Assembly: GCF_027409185.1 (NCBI RefSeq)
Contig: NC_084463.1
Coordinates: forward strand, 50,276,907-50,340,906
Length of the DNA stretch: 64,000 nt
Reading direction: 5' to 3'
From: Cynocephalus volans
Lineage: Eukaryota > Chordata > Mammalia > Dermoptera > Cynocephalidae
In this document: one piece after another, positions 48,660 to 58,996 of the stretch
Layout of the letters: every line of letters begins with the position of its first letter
How positions within the stretch are numbered: the stretch's first letter is position 1
Program-made: the position numbers and the translations under genes
The notes under the pieces: generated by a model
What the model was told of the DNA's origin: nothing
The model's input: only the letters and a program-made list of their open reading frames with translations
Database searches by the model: none

Positions 48660-50280
48660 AAAAAAAAAAAAAAAAACCTGGGCTTGAAGACATGTCAAGA
48701 GAAACTACAAAAACTGAAAAGCCAAAAACAAACAGCAACAACAATAAAACCGCTCAAAAAATAAAAAAAACAGACACACACACAAAAAAAGATGAAAAGA
48801 ACACAACATAATATTCAAAGACTATGAACAACTATGAAAGATATAACATATAGTAATGAGAATAACAGAAGAAAGGGAGAAAAAAATATACCTGAAACAA
48901 TAATGTCTGAGCTCTTCCACAAATTAATGTCAGACACTAAACAAAAGATCCAGGGAGGAAAGATAACACCAAACAGGATAAAGGCCAAAAATCTATATCT
49001 AGGAATATAATTTTCAAAATACAGATAATCAAAAATAAAGAAAAATCTGAAACAAGCCAAAAGGGGGAAAAAACCTTACCCAGAGAGTAACAGAAGAATT
49101 ACATCCACCATCTCCTCAGAAAGCATGCAAGCAAGAAGAGAGTGGAGTCAAATATTCAGTGATGGGAGAAGAAACCCATCAAACTAGATCTGGAAATAGA
49201 GTGGGATTTAACCAAACAACTCTAAATAATACATGGGCCCCCAAAAAAATCTCAAGAGAAATTTAAGAGAATTTTTAACTAAATAAAAATGAAAACCCAA
49301 CTTATCAAAATTTGTGAAATACAAGAAAAGCAGTTCATTAAAAAAGTTTACGGCACTGAATTCATATATTTAAAAAGAAGAAACATCTAAAATTAATAAT
49401 CTAAGTTTCTACCATTGGAAACTAGAAATAAAAAGAGCAAACTAAATCAAAAGAAAACAGGATAAAATAATTAAGAATTAGAGCAGAAATAAATAATATT
49501 GAAAACAGGAAATCAACAGAGAAAACCAACAACAACAAAAAATCTGGTTTTCTAAAAAGATCAGTAAAATTTATAAGGCTATACCCAGGCTAACTAAAAA
49601 GATAAGGACACAGTGCAGAAATTACTAACATTAGCAGTACCAGGATATTACTACAGATCCTGTGGACATTAAAGAATAATAACTACTATGAACACCTCTC
49701 TGTGCACACATTTGATAACACAGATGAAATGGATCAATTCCTCCAAAGAAACAATTTGTCCAAACACACACAAGAAATACACATCCGAATAGGCTTACAT
49801 TATGAAAATTGAGTGAATAATAGCCTTCTAAAGAAAAAGCACATGGCCCAGATGTTTTCACTGGTGAATTCCACCAAATTTAAGGAAGAAATTACACCAA
49901 TTTCCTATAATATATTTCAGAGAACAGAAAATGACATACTTCTCAACTTAATCTATGAGGACAGCACTACCGCAATACCAAAACCAGACAAAGATATGAC
50001 AGGAATAGAAAACTACAAACCATTATCCCTCTCATAAACATACATGCAAAAATCCTCAACAAAATATTAGCAAACCCAAGAATTATGCAACATAACAAAG
50101 TGGTATCTATTCCAAACACACAAGGCTGGGTTATATTTGGACATAAATTAACTTAATCCATCATATCAAAACACTAAAAAGGAAATAATCACAAGGAATT
50201 AAGTAATAAGTAATCACAGCAAGACTGCTAGACACAAAGTTAATATACAAAAGTCAATCACTTGCCTATATACAGCAACA
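48660..50280 (+). mobile_element. L1 fragment, sense (ORF1 end and ORF2 start)
   Basis: Begins with an A-rich region and a 20-base A run at about 48,659-48,678. It then shows 'gagcagaaataaataatatt', 'cacatggcccagatgttttc', 'actggtgaattccaccaaat' and 'aatcctcaacaaaatattag', the order found in an old sense L1. Many stops; no intact frame. Confidence 0.65.
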
Positions 50281-50384
50281 ACCAACTATAGGGCTGTGGC
50301 CCTTCTAACACTAAGGACTGTGACCCTACTAGGCTAAAGGTTAAAGCCCTGTGAAATACATGTGTTTTATTAATGCTAGTACCC

Positions 50385-50800
50385 TCCACAATACATAAAC
50401 AAAACGTGGTATATACATACAAAGGAATGTTATTCAGCCTTAAACAGAAAGGAAATCTTGTCGTATGCTACAACATGGAAGTTTGAGGGCACTATGAAAA
50501 GTGACATAAGCCACTCACAAAATGACAAATATTTTATGGGTCCACTGATATGAGTAAAATTTTTAGAAAAACAAAGTAGAATGGTGGTTGTCAGGAGCTA
50601 AAAGGAGGGAGAAATTGAGAGTCAACATTTAATGGGTATGAGTTTCAGTTTTCCAGGATAAAAGGTTCCGAATATCTGATGCAAAACACTATGAGTATAC
50701 TGAACACCACATAAATGTTATGAAATGGTTAAGATGATAAATTTGATATTATGTGTGTTTACCAAAATTAAAATAAGTTATGTTTTTAAATTATTTTAAG
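50385..50800 (+). mobile_element. L1 3'-end fragment, sense
   Basis: 'ggaatgttattcagccttaa' and 'atggtggttgtcaggagcta' mark the end of ORF2 and the 3' untranslated region of an older L1, ending in an AT-rich tail. Probably the 3' continuation of the piece at 48,660-50,280 with an internal deletion. Confidence 0.65.
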
Positions 50801-51600
50801 GGCCAATAGATGAACCAAACTAAAATATTAACAAATATTTAATCAACTGAAAATAAGTTAGGGAAGGAAAAGCAGAGGATCAAAAAGCAGATGAGACATA
50901 CAGAAAATAAGTAGCAAAATGATCGATCCAAATCAAACCTTATTATTAATTTGTTTAAATGAAATAGGACTAAACACTTTCCATAAGGCAGACTGTCAGC
51001 TTTGATAGGAAAGTAAGATGCAAAAACACACTATCTAGAGAGATACATTTTAAATACAAAGACACAAACAGACTAAAAAAATGGAAAAAGATATGCTCCA
51101 CAGACACTAATCCAAAAAGCTTAAGTGGAAATATTAGTAGTAGCCAAAGGAAACTTCAAGACAAAATATATTACCAGAAATAAAAAACACTTTCACAATA
51201 ATAAAAGGATCATATGTAAGGATAACACAACAATTATAAATGTGGCTGTGCCTAAACACAGAGCCTCAAAGTAAAGACTTGTGTTGCTTAACAACTGAAA
51301 TATGTTCCAAAAAATGCGTTATTAGGCAATTTTGTCATAGTGTGCACCTCACAGAGTGTACTTACACAAACCTGGATAATATAAATTACTACACACCTAA
51401 GCGGTATGTTATAGAGTACTGTTTTGATCACTGTCATATTTGTGCTCTGCTGTTGACTAAAACACCATTATGTGACACATGACTACCTGAAACAAAAAAC
51501 AGAACTAAAGTGGGAAATTGACAAATTGACAATTATAAATAGAGAATTAATACTCCTCTCAGTAACAGATGGGACAACCAAATAAAAAATAAGAAATTTA
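50801..51600. mobile_element. Old L1-like remnants
   Basis: AT-rich sequence with stretches such as 'gaaataggactaaacacttt' that look like very old L1 ORF2 sequence in sense orientation. Boundaries and family uncertain. Confidence 0.3.
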
Positions 51601-52795
51601 GATTAGTTTCTAAATAAATGAATAAAAATAATCTCATATTTTATGTTATGATGCCAAACTACGACTGTGAATTTAAAATGTTTGGTTAAGAAAACACACA
51701 GATTCTGTATAACATTGGGGTTGGCAATAATTGATTCAATATGGTACCAAAAGCTTAAACAACAACAACAACAACAACAACCACAAAAAAGATAAGTTGA
51801 ACTGTATAAAATTAAAATATTTTCTGCATTAAATGACACTATCTACAGGGTGAAAAGGCAACCCGCTAAGTCTGGGAGAATATTTGCAAAGCATGTATCT
51901 CATAAGAGATTAATATCTGGAAAAAAAAATGTATATATAAACCCTACAACTCAAAAACAGGACTAAAAAATGGACAGAAAAAGATACACAAATTGCTGAT
52001 AAACACATGGAAAGATAGTCAACATCACTAGTCATTAGAGAAATGCATACAAAATGACAATAAAGTATCACATTACACCTATTACAATGGCCATCACAAA
52101 AAAACAACAAAAAACAGCAGGGTTGGCAAGGATGTGGAAATTGCAATCCTGAAGCATTACTGGTGAGAATATAAAGTGTGGAAGATGCTATGGAGATTCC
52201 TGAAAAAAACTAAACATAGAATTATCATAGGATCCTTCAACTCCACTGCTAGGCATAACCCAAATTACGTGAAAGCAAGAACTAAAACAAACATTGGTAC
52301 ATGTACGTTCATAGCAACATTATTCACAATGGCCAAAAGGTGGAAGCAACCCAAGTGTCCACTGAAGGAGGAATGGATGAACAAAATGTTCTCAATACAA
52401 AGAACAGAATATTATTGAGCTTTAAAAAGTAAAATTAATTTTCATTACAATATGGATGAATCTTGAAGATGTTATATTGCATGAAATAAGTGAGTCACAA
52501 GATGACAAACATTGTAAGATGCCACTTTACGTGAGGCTCCTAGAGTAGACAAATTCACAGAGATAGAAAGTGGAATAACGTTTGCCACGTCCCAGAGTTC
52601 AGGGGAATAGGAGTTTAGTGTTTGATGAATAGTGAGTTTCATTTGGGGAAAAATGAAAAATATCTGTCGATGGATGGTGGTGATGGTTGCAAATTAATGT
52701 GAACATACTTAATGCCACTGAACTGTAACCTTAAAAATGATTAAAGGGTCAAATTTTATGTTATGTATAATTTCTCACAAAAAAGTTTGTTTTTA
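51601..52795 (+). mobile_element. L1 3' portion, sense
   Basis: 'aaagcatgtatctcataaga', 'gacaataaagtatcacatta', 'ggcaaggatgtggaaattgc' and 'ggatgaacaaaatgttctca' are in the order of the last third of ORF2, followed by an old L1 3' untranslated end at 52,550-52,790. A (CAA)n run is at 51,759-51,781. Confidence 0.7.
51759..51781 (+). repeat. (CAA)n microsatellite
   Basis: About eight CAA units within the L1 fragment. Confidence 0.9.
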
Positions 52796-53403
52796 TCCAA
52801 CTATTAACCACAGTTTTAATGCATCATTGATGCATACATTTATATTACCCTACTAATTTTTAAGTGAGTGATTAGCTGAAATAACAGAATTAGATATAAT
52901 CTTTAGAGTTTGAAAATATGAAAAGCCATTTTTGAGCTAGAAACCTATAATTCTGTATAAGTACAAACTACTGCTAAAATTACTGAAGTATACACAGCAA
53001 AAGGTACAAAAGATTAAATCATGTGCTATTTTTATTCTTTGCATGTTTTTCTCTTGACTCTCATTCAAAGGTATCCCGGTAACTCCTATGACTGTCACTT
53101 GTCAGTAGCACAGCTCAGGAGGCACAGAATCTCATCACTGAGCAAACATGCCCTTCAGGTTCTGCCAAGAGTGACATTTCTAATGTTAAAAACGAAAGTT
53201 ACTATATCCACTTTTGAGTACCAAAAGTTCCTACCCTTCTATGGGCACTGCATGTAGCCATTAGAATAAACATTTAAAAACACAGAAACAAAAGTAGCAG
53301 GATGTGATGCCAGATGAGACAGCAACTGAGAGAGAGGGAGGAGACCAGGAATAATCCCCTGTTGGTGGTTTGGGTCAAGGCTAGCAGGTAGTAATACTAT
53401 ATA

Positions 53404-53485
53404 TGAGGGTGCTTCATAAAGTTCCTCGGAAAATAGAACTAAAAGATAAGACGAATCTTTCCGTGAAACTTTTGAAGTACCTTTC
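53404..53485. mobile_element. Mariner-type miniature palindromic element
   Basis: About 80 bases whose ends are inverted: left 'gggtgcttcataaagttcct' and right 'cgtgaaacttttgaagtacc' pair over most positions, with a short centre. The size and palindromic form resemble MADE1-like elements derived from mariner, and TA steps lie close to both ends. The family is not the human MADE1 sequence itself. Confidence 0.6.
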
Positions 53486-53550
53486 TTATATGGGAAGAAT
53501 GGTGCATGTGTTTTCATTGTGGATTTGTTGAACTTGAGATGACGAGCAGC

Positions 53551-53890
53551 TCAGGTCACAACGGTAACTTGGTGGCCCATAGTCAAGCATTCAGTTTCTA
53601 CTAAGGCCCAGTAGCAGGCCAAGAGCTGTTTCTCAAAAGGAAAGTAGTTATCTGCAGATGATGGCAGGGCTTTGGTCCAAAATCCTAAGGGTCTCCTCTG
53701 TGATTCACCTATAGGGGCCTGCCAAAGGCTCCGTACTGCATCCTTATCTGCCACTGCCACTTCAAGGACCATTGTGTCTGCTGGATCATATGGCCCAAGG
53801 GGCAGACCAGCCTGCACAGCAGCCTGGACCTGTTGCAGAACCTTCTCCTGCTCTGGGCCCCAATCAAAACTAGCAGCCTTTCATGTCACT
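53551..53890 (-). pseudogene. Old endogenous retrovirus pol fragment (RT/RNase H region)
   Basis: On the minus strand an 88-residue open piece carries motifs such as KQLLACYWALVETE and PLGFWTKALP. These are typical of the connection between reverse transcriptase and RNase H in gammaretrovirus-like endogenous elements. Only this short part of pol is present; no gag, env, protease or integrase is seen next to it. It is truncated at both ends, bordered by a MaLR LTR on the right, and has no coding capacity for a virus protein. Confidence 0.7.
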
Positions 53891-53917
53891 CGGTAGATGG
53901 GCCGGATAACACCCCCA

Positions 53918-54316
53918 AGTGAGGATGTGTTGTCCCCGCCAAAAATCATGTGGAAATTTGATCTCCAATGTGGCAGTGTTGGAAACTGATTGAGTCATGG
54001 GGGCAGATCCCTCATGAATGGATTAATGCTCTCCCTGGGAGAGGGGTGATTAATGAGTGAGTTCTTGCTCGATTAGTTCCCCCAAGAGCTCGTTGCTTAA
54101 AAAGACACTTGGCACCTTCTCTCTCTCTCACGTCCTCTCGCCATGTGATCTGCTTGTATCCGCCGGCTGCCTGCCACTTCCTGCCATGAATAGAAGCAGT
54201 CTGAGGCCCATGCCAGATGCAGCTGTCCCAGAATCGTAAGCCTAATAAACCTCTCTTCTTTATAAATTACCCAGTCTCAGGTAATGCTGTTATAGCAACA
54301 CAGAACGGACTAATAC
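53918..54316 (+). mobile_element. MaLR solo LTR (MST-like)
   Basis: Same landmarks as the LTR at 4,843-5,257: 'caatgtggcagtgttggaaa', 'gattgagtcatgggggcaga', 'ctcgccatgtgatctgc' and 'aataaacctctcttcttta', ending near 'gaacggactaatacac'. Solo, plus orientation. Confidence 0.8.
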
Positions 54317-54599
54317 ACTAACAAAGAAGTATTTCCAGGACATCACGGATAGTAATTTCAAATATGGCAGAAGATTCAAATAAAATAAAGCAAATAAGCA
54401 GTCTTTGGATTGGACACCGATTTAAGTTACTGGTGAACTTCTGAAGAAATGAACTAAGACTACATTGAATTGGGTAAAGTTCAAATTAGCAATGAAAATA
54501 CTCATCAGAAAGTATAACATTTGGATTGGCTGTGGTACAACCTGCATATACAGACCAGCTGAGAGAAATGTATGCAGTTATTTAAAAAACTATAAAAGG

Positions 54600-54697
54600 G
54601 CTGGCAAGTTAGCTCAGCTAGTTAGAGCTCAGTGTTATAACACCAAGGTCAAGGGTTCGAATCTCCCTATAGTCCTCCCCACACCCCCAAAAAACCT
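54600..54697 (+). mobile_element. t-SINE, near full length
   Basis: Starts 'gctggcaagttagctcagct', which includes a pol III A box, and continues to 'caaggtcaagggttcgaatc', which includes a B box, ending in a C- and A-rich tail. This is the head of an isoleucine-type tRNA with acceptor changes, so it is a SINE and not a tRNA gene. Confidence 0.85.
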
Positions 54698-54962
54698 GCA
54701 GTAGATTCTATCCTCCACACATTCTAGGTTTTATCCACGAAACAGGTGGGGACTTGCAAGGGCTGTTTGGGACCACAGTATTTTACTAATTCCAGAAAAA
54801 CCTTTCTAACTGATTTGTGCTTTAGCACTAGGTAACCATTACCACTGCAGAACCCTGTTAATTTCCAGGTCAGTAGTAAAACACTGTCCATTACATCACC
54901 TATGTGACCAATAAAGACTTTGCTTCAGACTTCATATCCTATGAGAATTTAGCATGTTCTGT

Positions 54963-55365
54963 CTTAGTCCATTTTCATGTTGTTATAACAGAATACCTGA
55001 GACTGTGTAATATATAAAGAACAGAGGTTTATTTGGCTTATGATTCTGGGACAGCTGCATCTGGTACGGTCCTTGGGCTGCTTCTACTCATGGCGGAAAC
55101 TGGCAGGCAGCCAGCAGGTACAAGTAGATCACATGGTGAGAGGAAGCGTGAGAGAGAGGGGGGAGGTGCCACGGTCTTTTAAACAACCAGCTCTTGTGGG
55201 AAGTAATAGAGCGAGATCTCACTCAGGACCCCTCCCCCAGGAAGAGCATTAATACTTTCTTGAAGGATCAGCCCCCATGACTCAAACAGCTCCCAACACT
55301 GCCACACTGGGGATCAGATTTCCACATGAGTTTCGGTGGGGAAAACACATCCAAACTCTATCATT
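54963..55365 (-). mobile_element. MaLR solo LTR (MST-like), reverse orientation
   Basis: Starts 'tgtcttagtccattttcatg' and runs through 'cctgagactgtgtaatatat', 'cacatggtgagaggaagcgt' and 'ccatgactcaaacagctccc', the reverse complement of the MST-like LTR pattern. It forms an inverted pair with the LTR at 53,918-54,316. Confidence 0.8.
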
Positions 55366-55629
55366 CTCCTCTTAGGGTCAATTCCAATCATGTAATAAAT
55401 GTGTTCTTTTTGCCATGGTATCAGAAAGACCAGAGACCAATTTGCATTCAACTTAGATGGCAATAAGGACTTGTAACCTGCCTTTATCAACATGTCAACT
55501 TTATCCTGCTTATGTGTATTTCTCTGATGGGGAATTTTGTTTACATTTCTCCATTTTTAATTAAACTCCTATAAAGCTCCTAAAATAAAATGTAAAATAA
55601 GTTGAGGAATAAATAAACAAACAACTTAC

Positions 55630-55761
55630 CAGAGATGTACACATTTTCTTTGCTCTTGAAAACACAGAGGACTCTGGAAGAGAAGGTGAATGGAGGCAGT
55701 CATGAGAGAAATGGTGACACTTGCTCCTAGAGTCTGCTGTGCAAAGTGCTCTACACAATAG
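55630..55761 (-). CDS. Candidate ATG exon of the KRAB-type gene
   Basis: On the minus strand a 132-base segment lies between a strong pyrimidine tract ending 'tttgttttttccag' and a donor CTCTG|GTAAGT. Its last in-frame codons are ATG TGT ACA TCT CTG (MCTSL), ending at a codon boundary. Joined to the KRAB-A exon, this reads [17 protein letters not shown], the usual short leader seen in KRAB zinc-finger proteins. Most of the exon would be 5' untranslated. It is inferred from splice signals, phase and position, with no transcript support. Confidence 0.45.
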
Positions 55762-55769
55762 CTGGAAAA

Positions 55770-56300
55770 AACAAAAGGAAATGAGGTTGGCTGTGGGGCA
55801 AGAGACTCTTACACATGAGCAAGGGCAGGAAAGACCTCATCAAAAGAGCATCCACAATTCTATTCATTGGTAGAGATTAAACACACGATTAATCCTTAGG
55901 TTAGTAAAAATATTGACTTGCTAGTGATTTAGTAACAATTAATGTTACTGTGAAGAAATAATTTAAAAATTTTAAGGATGGTTGAATAAATTACAGTACA
56001 TCAAAAAAAGGCACATTGTGCCCTCATTAAAATTGACTTTATAGAGAAATACTTGGGTGGTATTAACTATGTTCCTATTAATACATATGTACTATATAGG
56101 ACTCTAACAATAGTATAGCCACTAGAACACCTCTTGCTTTTATAGACCTAAACTTCATGGAAGAAAAGCATCTGCAAACTAACATTTTTGGCCAATGATT
56201 TATAGGAAAAAAGTGCACATAATGTATATTAATTGCAGCACACTTTTCCAGTAATGGTTCCCAATGACACGTCACCTTGTATCCACATCTTCATGTAGTT
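55770..56300. other. KRAB gene 5' intron, nothing recognised
   Basis: AT-rich unique-looking sequence between the candidate ATG exon and the LTR-like block on its right. Confidence 0.35.
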
Positions 56301-56725
56301 CCCTCCTACAATGACCCCGGGGGCTTTGCCATTTCACTTGTTTTGGTCAATGGGACACGAGTAAAAGGGATATGATCATAGTTCTGAAAAGTAGTTGCAC
56401 AACAAAGTTTGCCTTCTTGGAATACTGTCATTTGGGGAAGAAGCCCGAGGGCATGCCTGTTGGAAACACATGCCCTGTGCAAGAGCCAGCACAAACCACC
56501 AGACACGTGAGTGAAGTCTTCCTAAGGAACCAGCCTCAGTCAAGGAACCCGAAGCCTAATGCCTCACTTGTGCTCCCATGTGACACCAGCATAGATACTG
56601 CCCAGCTCAGCCCAGCCAAAAATGCTGACTCACAGAATCACAAAGAGATAAAATGGTTGTTTTTCAAACCAGTAAGTTTTTGTTGATTTGCCCTGCATCA
56701 AACTCTGCTACCTGCAATTACCCAG
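56300..56725. mobile_element. Old LTR-like fragment (MLT1/ERVL type)
   Basis: The block from 'ggctttgccatttcacttgt' through 'gaagtcttcctaaggaacca' to 'aaaccagtaagtttttgttg' has the layout of an old mammalian LTR, including the typical final part before the polyadenylation region. Plus orientation is likely; the family is uncertain. Confidence 0.4.
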
Positions 56726-56959
56726 AACTCAATGTATTTAACGTATTGACGAGTAGACAAGAACTAAGAATTACAATCAACAGAACTTCACAATCACATG
56801 TAGAAATTTTCATAAACATGATAAATGTCAACCAGATGGACCTTGGCCACGTTGCTGGCACTAATAAGGCCACGTGACCATCCTTTCTATGGCCGCCGCC
56901 CTCCGCATAGGGTCCCCACCATCCCTCTACTCCCCCAACCGTCCCTTCTAGGCCCCACC

Positions 56960-57370
56960 GTCCCCCAGCTCCCTACCTTGCTCCTTCTGTCCCTTTCTCG
57001 GTGCAGGCCTCATCCCACCTCAGTCCCCCAGCCCTTGGGACTTTGGAGAGAGGACAGCTCATCACCTCTTCGTCCGGGCGGACCACGCCGAGGCACAGGC
57101 GGAAGCGCTTGGGCACAGGACCAGGCCCAGGCGAGCGCCGCCGCCCACCTGAGGAGCTGCAGGAGGCTGCAGGACGGCGAGAAACGGCCGTTTACAGCGG
57201 AGAACCGTTTACGCGAAGAACCGGACTCAGCAGATGCGGCCCTGAGCCTGCGCGAAGCCGTGTGAGCGCTCGCGCGCCTGCGCGGGCTGAGGGCACCAGA
57301 CGCGCATGCGTGGAGGCTCGGCGAGCCGAGGCTTGGATCCGGCGGGAACAGCGCACTTGGGCACCGGTTC
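56960..57370 (-). promoter_or_regulatory. CpG-rich region, probable promoter and first exon of the KRAB-type gene
   Basis: The only CpG-dense patch in the window, with many CG steps between about 57,050 and 57,360 ('gagcgctcgcgcgcctgcgc', 'gacgcgcatgcgtggaggct'). Such regions mark promoters of mammalian genes. A donor-like site on the minus strand (GCAAG|GTAGGG) at about 56,976 would end a first non-coding exon on that strand, which fits the KRAB exons to the left. GCGCATGC elements near 57,302 could bind NRF1-type factors. Direction is inferred from the downstream exons; plus-strand frames of over 140 residues in it are CpG-island shadows. Confidence 0.6.
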
Positions 57371-57399
57371 AGTACACATTCTACATGTTATTAATACCT

Positions 57400-58060
57400 T
57401 GTGATATATTGAGGGTGTGTACTAAATGAAGAAACTTGGAATTTCTCATGAGATGCTGTTGTCTGCCACTGGAAATAAATGTGAAACATTTTACTCGTGT
57501 ACATTGCTGACATTTGTGTTTTGGTTTTTTGTTTTGTCTAGTACTATTTATTCCAAATTCTTTTGTGCAGAAAATTAAAATCTTCAGAACGTTATAGGAA
57601 GCCTTAAATTAAGTAATAGAGTTGAAAAAAAATGAAAACTTTCCAGGTATTTGAGTAAACCAAGGAAATATGCCAGAAAAGTAATCACACTAAACAGTAA
57701 GTGCTCCCTTTGGATATGGTAGATTATTGCAAGGATGACAAATTTATGTGGGTTGCCCAAATTGCCAGAGGGCAAAAGAAAAGAAAACAAGAACAAAAAT
57801 GATAAAAGAAAAAAAGAAAGAAACTGACTGCAAACATCTCAAATGAAATATCTCCCATATGTGAGAACCAAATTACAAATTCTATTGCACACAAAAAAGG
57901 TAGCAGGATGAAGGTCAGAAGAAATTTCATGTCACATAACCTGCAGATATAGAAGTTGTGTTTGAAATGCTTAAATTGACACAACAGAAAAAAATGTTTA
58001 AATCCAAACGATATAAAAATAACAACAAAAGACTTGATAAGCCACATTATGAAAAGAGCC
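57400..58060. other. No recognised feature
   Basis: AT-rich sequence right of the CpG-rich region; a minus frame of 112 residues at 57,724-58,062 is an unsupported low-complexity frame. Confidence 0.35.
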
Positions 58061-58064
58061 AAAA

Positions 58065-58996
58065 TGAAAGTAAATAATTTTTTTACTTTTTAAAAATTGA
58101 TACAATATTGATTGTACATATCTTTGGGGTGCCTGTGTGCAATACGTGATGCTCAAATCAATTAGTATATTCAACAACACACAATGTAATCATTTTTTTT
58201 GTGGCACTTTATCAATTTCTCACTAACTCCCCTTCCCCCTTTCCCACCTCTGTTAACTCTGGTAATCTCAGTGCTATTCCACGTTTTGAAAGTTCAATGT
58301 ATTATTGAGATTTGTTCATTCATTCATAATTTCTTTCTTTCTTTCTTCTCTCTCTCTCTCTTTTATTTTTTTAAGCTCCCACTTATGAGAACAGGTAGTA
58401 TTTCTCTGTCTGTGCCTGGCCTTGTTTACTTATAATTTTCTCTAATTTCATCTATGTTGCAGAGAATGTCAGAATTTCATTCTTTTTTATGGAAGAGTAG
58501 TATTTCATTAAGCATATATACTACATTTTCCTTATCAAGTTGCCCATTGATGGACATGTAGGTTGGTTGGTTCCAACTTTTATTTATTGTAAAAAGAGCT
58601 GCAATAAACATGGGAGTGGAGATATCCTTATTCATATGACATGATGATTTCCATTTCTTTGAGTATATATCCAGCAGTGGAATTACTGGATGGTATGGCA
58701 CTTCTATCTGTAGTTACTTGAAGAACTTCCATGCTGATTTCCATAAAGGCTGCACTAATTTATAGTCCCACCCACAGAGTAGGAGAATTCCCCTTTCACT
58801 ACATCTTCACCAGCATTTGTTATTCATTCTTTTTTTTTTTTAATAATTAGCCAGTCTAATTGGGGTAAGATGATATCTCAAAGTGGTTTTGATTTGCATT
58901 TCCCTGAAGCTTAGTAATGCTAAGAATTGTTTCATATTGGCCATTCATATATCTTCTCCTGAGAAATGCCTATTCATCTCCTTTGCCTGAATTTTT
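58065..58996 (-). mobile_element. Antisense L1 3' portion (outer, older element)
   Basis: 'ttgtacatatctttggggtg' near the left and then 'ttgatggacatgtaggttgg', 'gagtatatatccagcagtgg' and 'tggggtaagatgatatctca' follow an L1 3' end read on the opposite strand. It breaks off after 'ttttaatcaggttc' and resumes at about 60,779 with 'actcttaagttgtttgagtt', so the element between is a later insertion. Confidence 0.75.

Noticed and set aside
54600-54697. A functional tRNA gene
   Set aside because: It has A and B boxes but the arms do not pair as in a real tRNA and it carries a SINE tail; related copies occur elsewhere in the window.
56825-57429. Plus-strand frames of 142-146 residues in the CpG-rich region
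   Set aside because: GC-rich sequence has few stops; composition is arginine- and proline-rich with no domain, and the gene evidence lies on the other strand.
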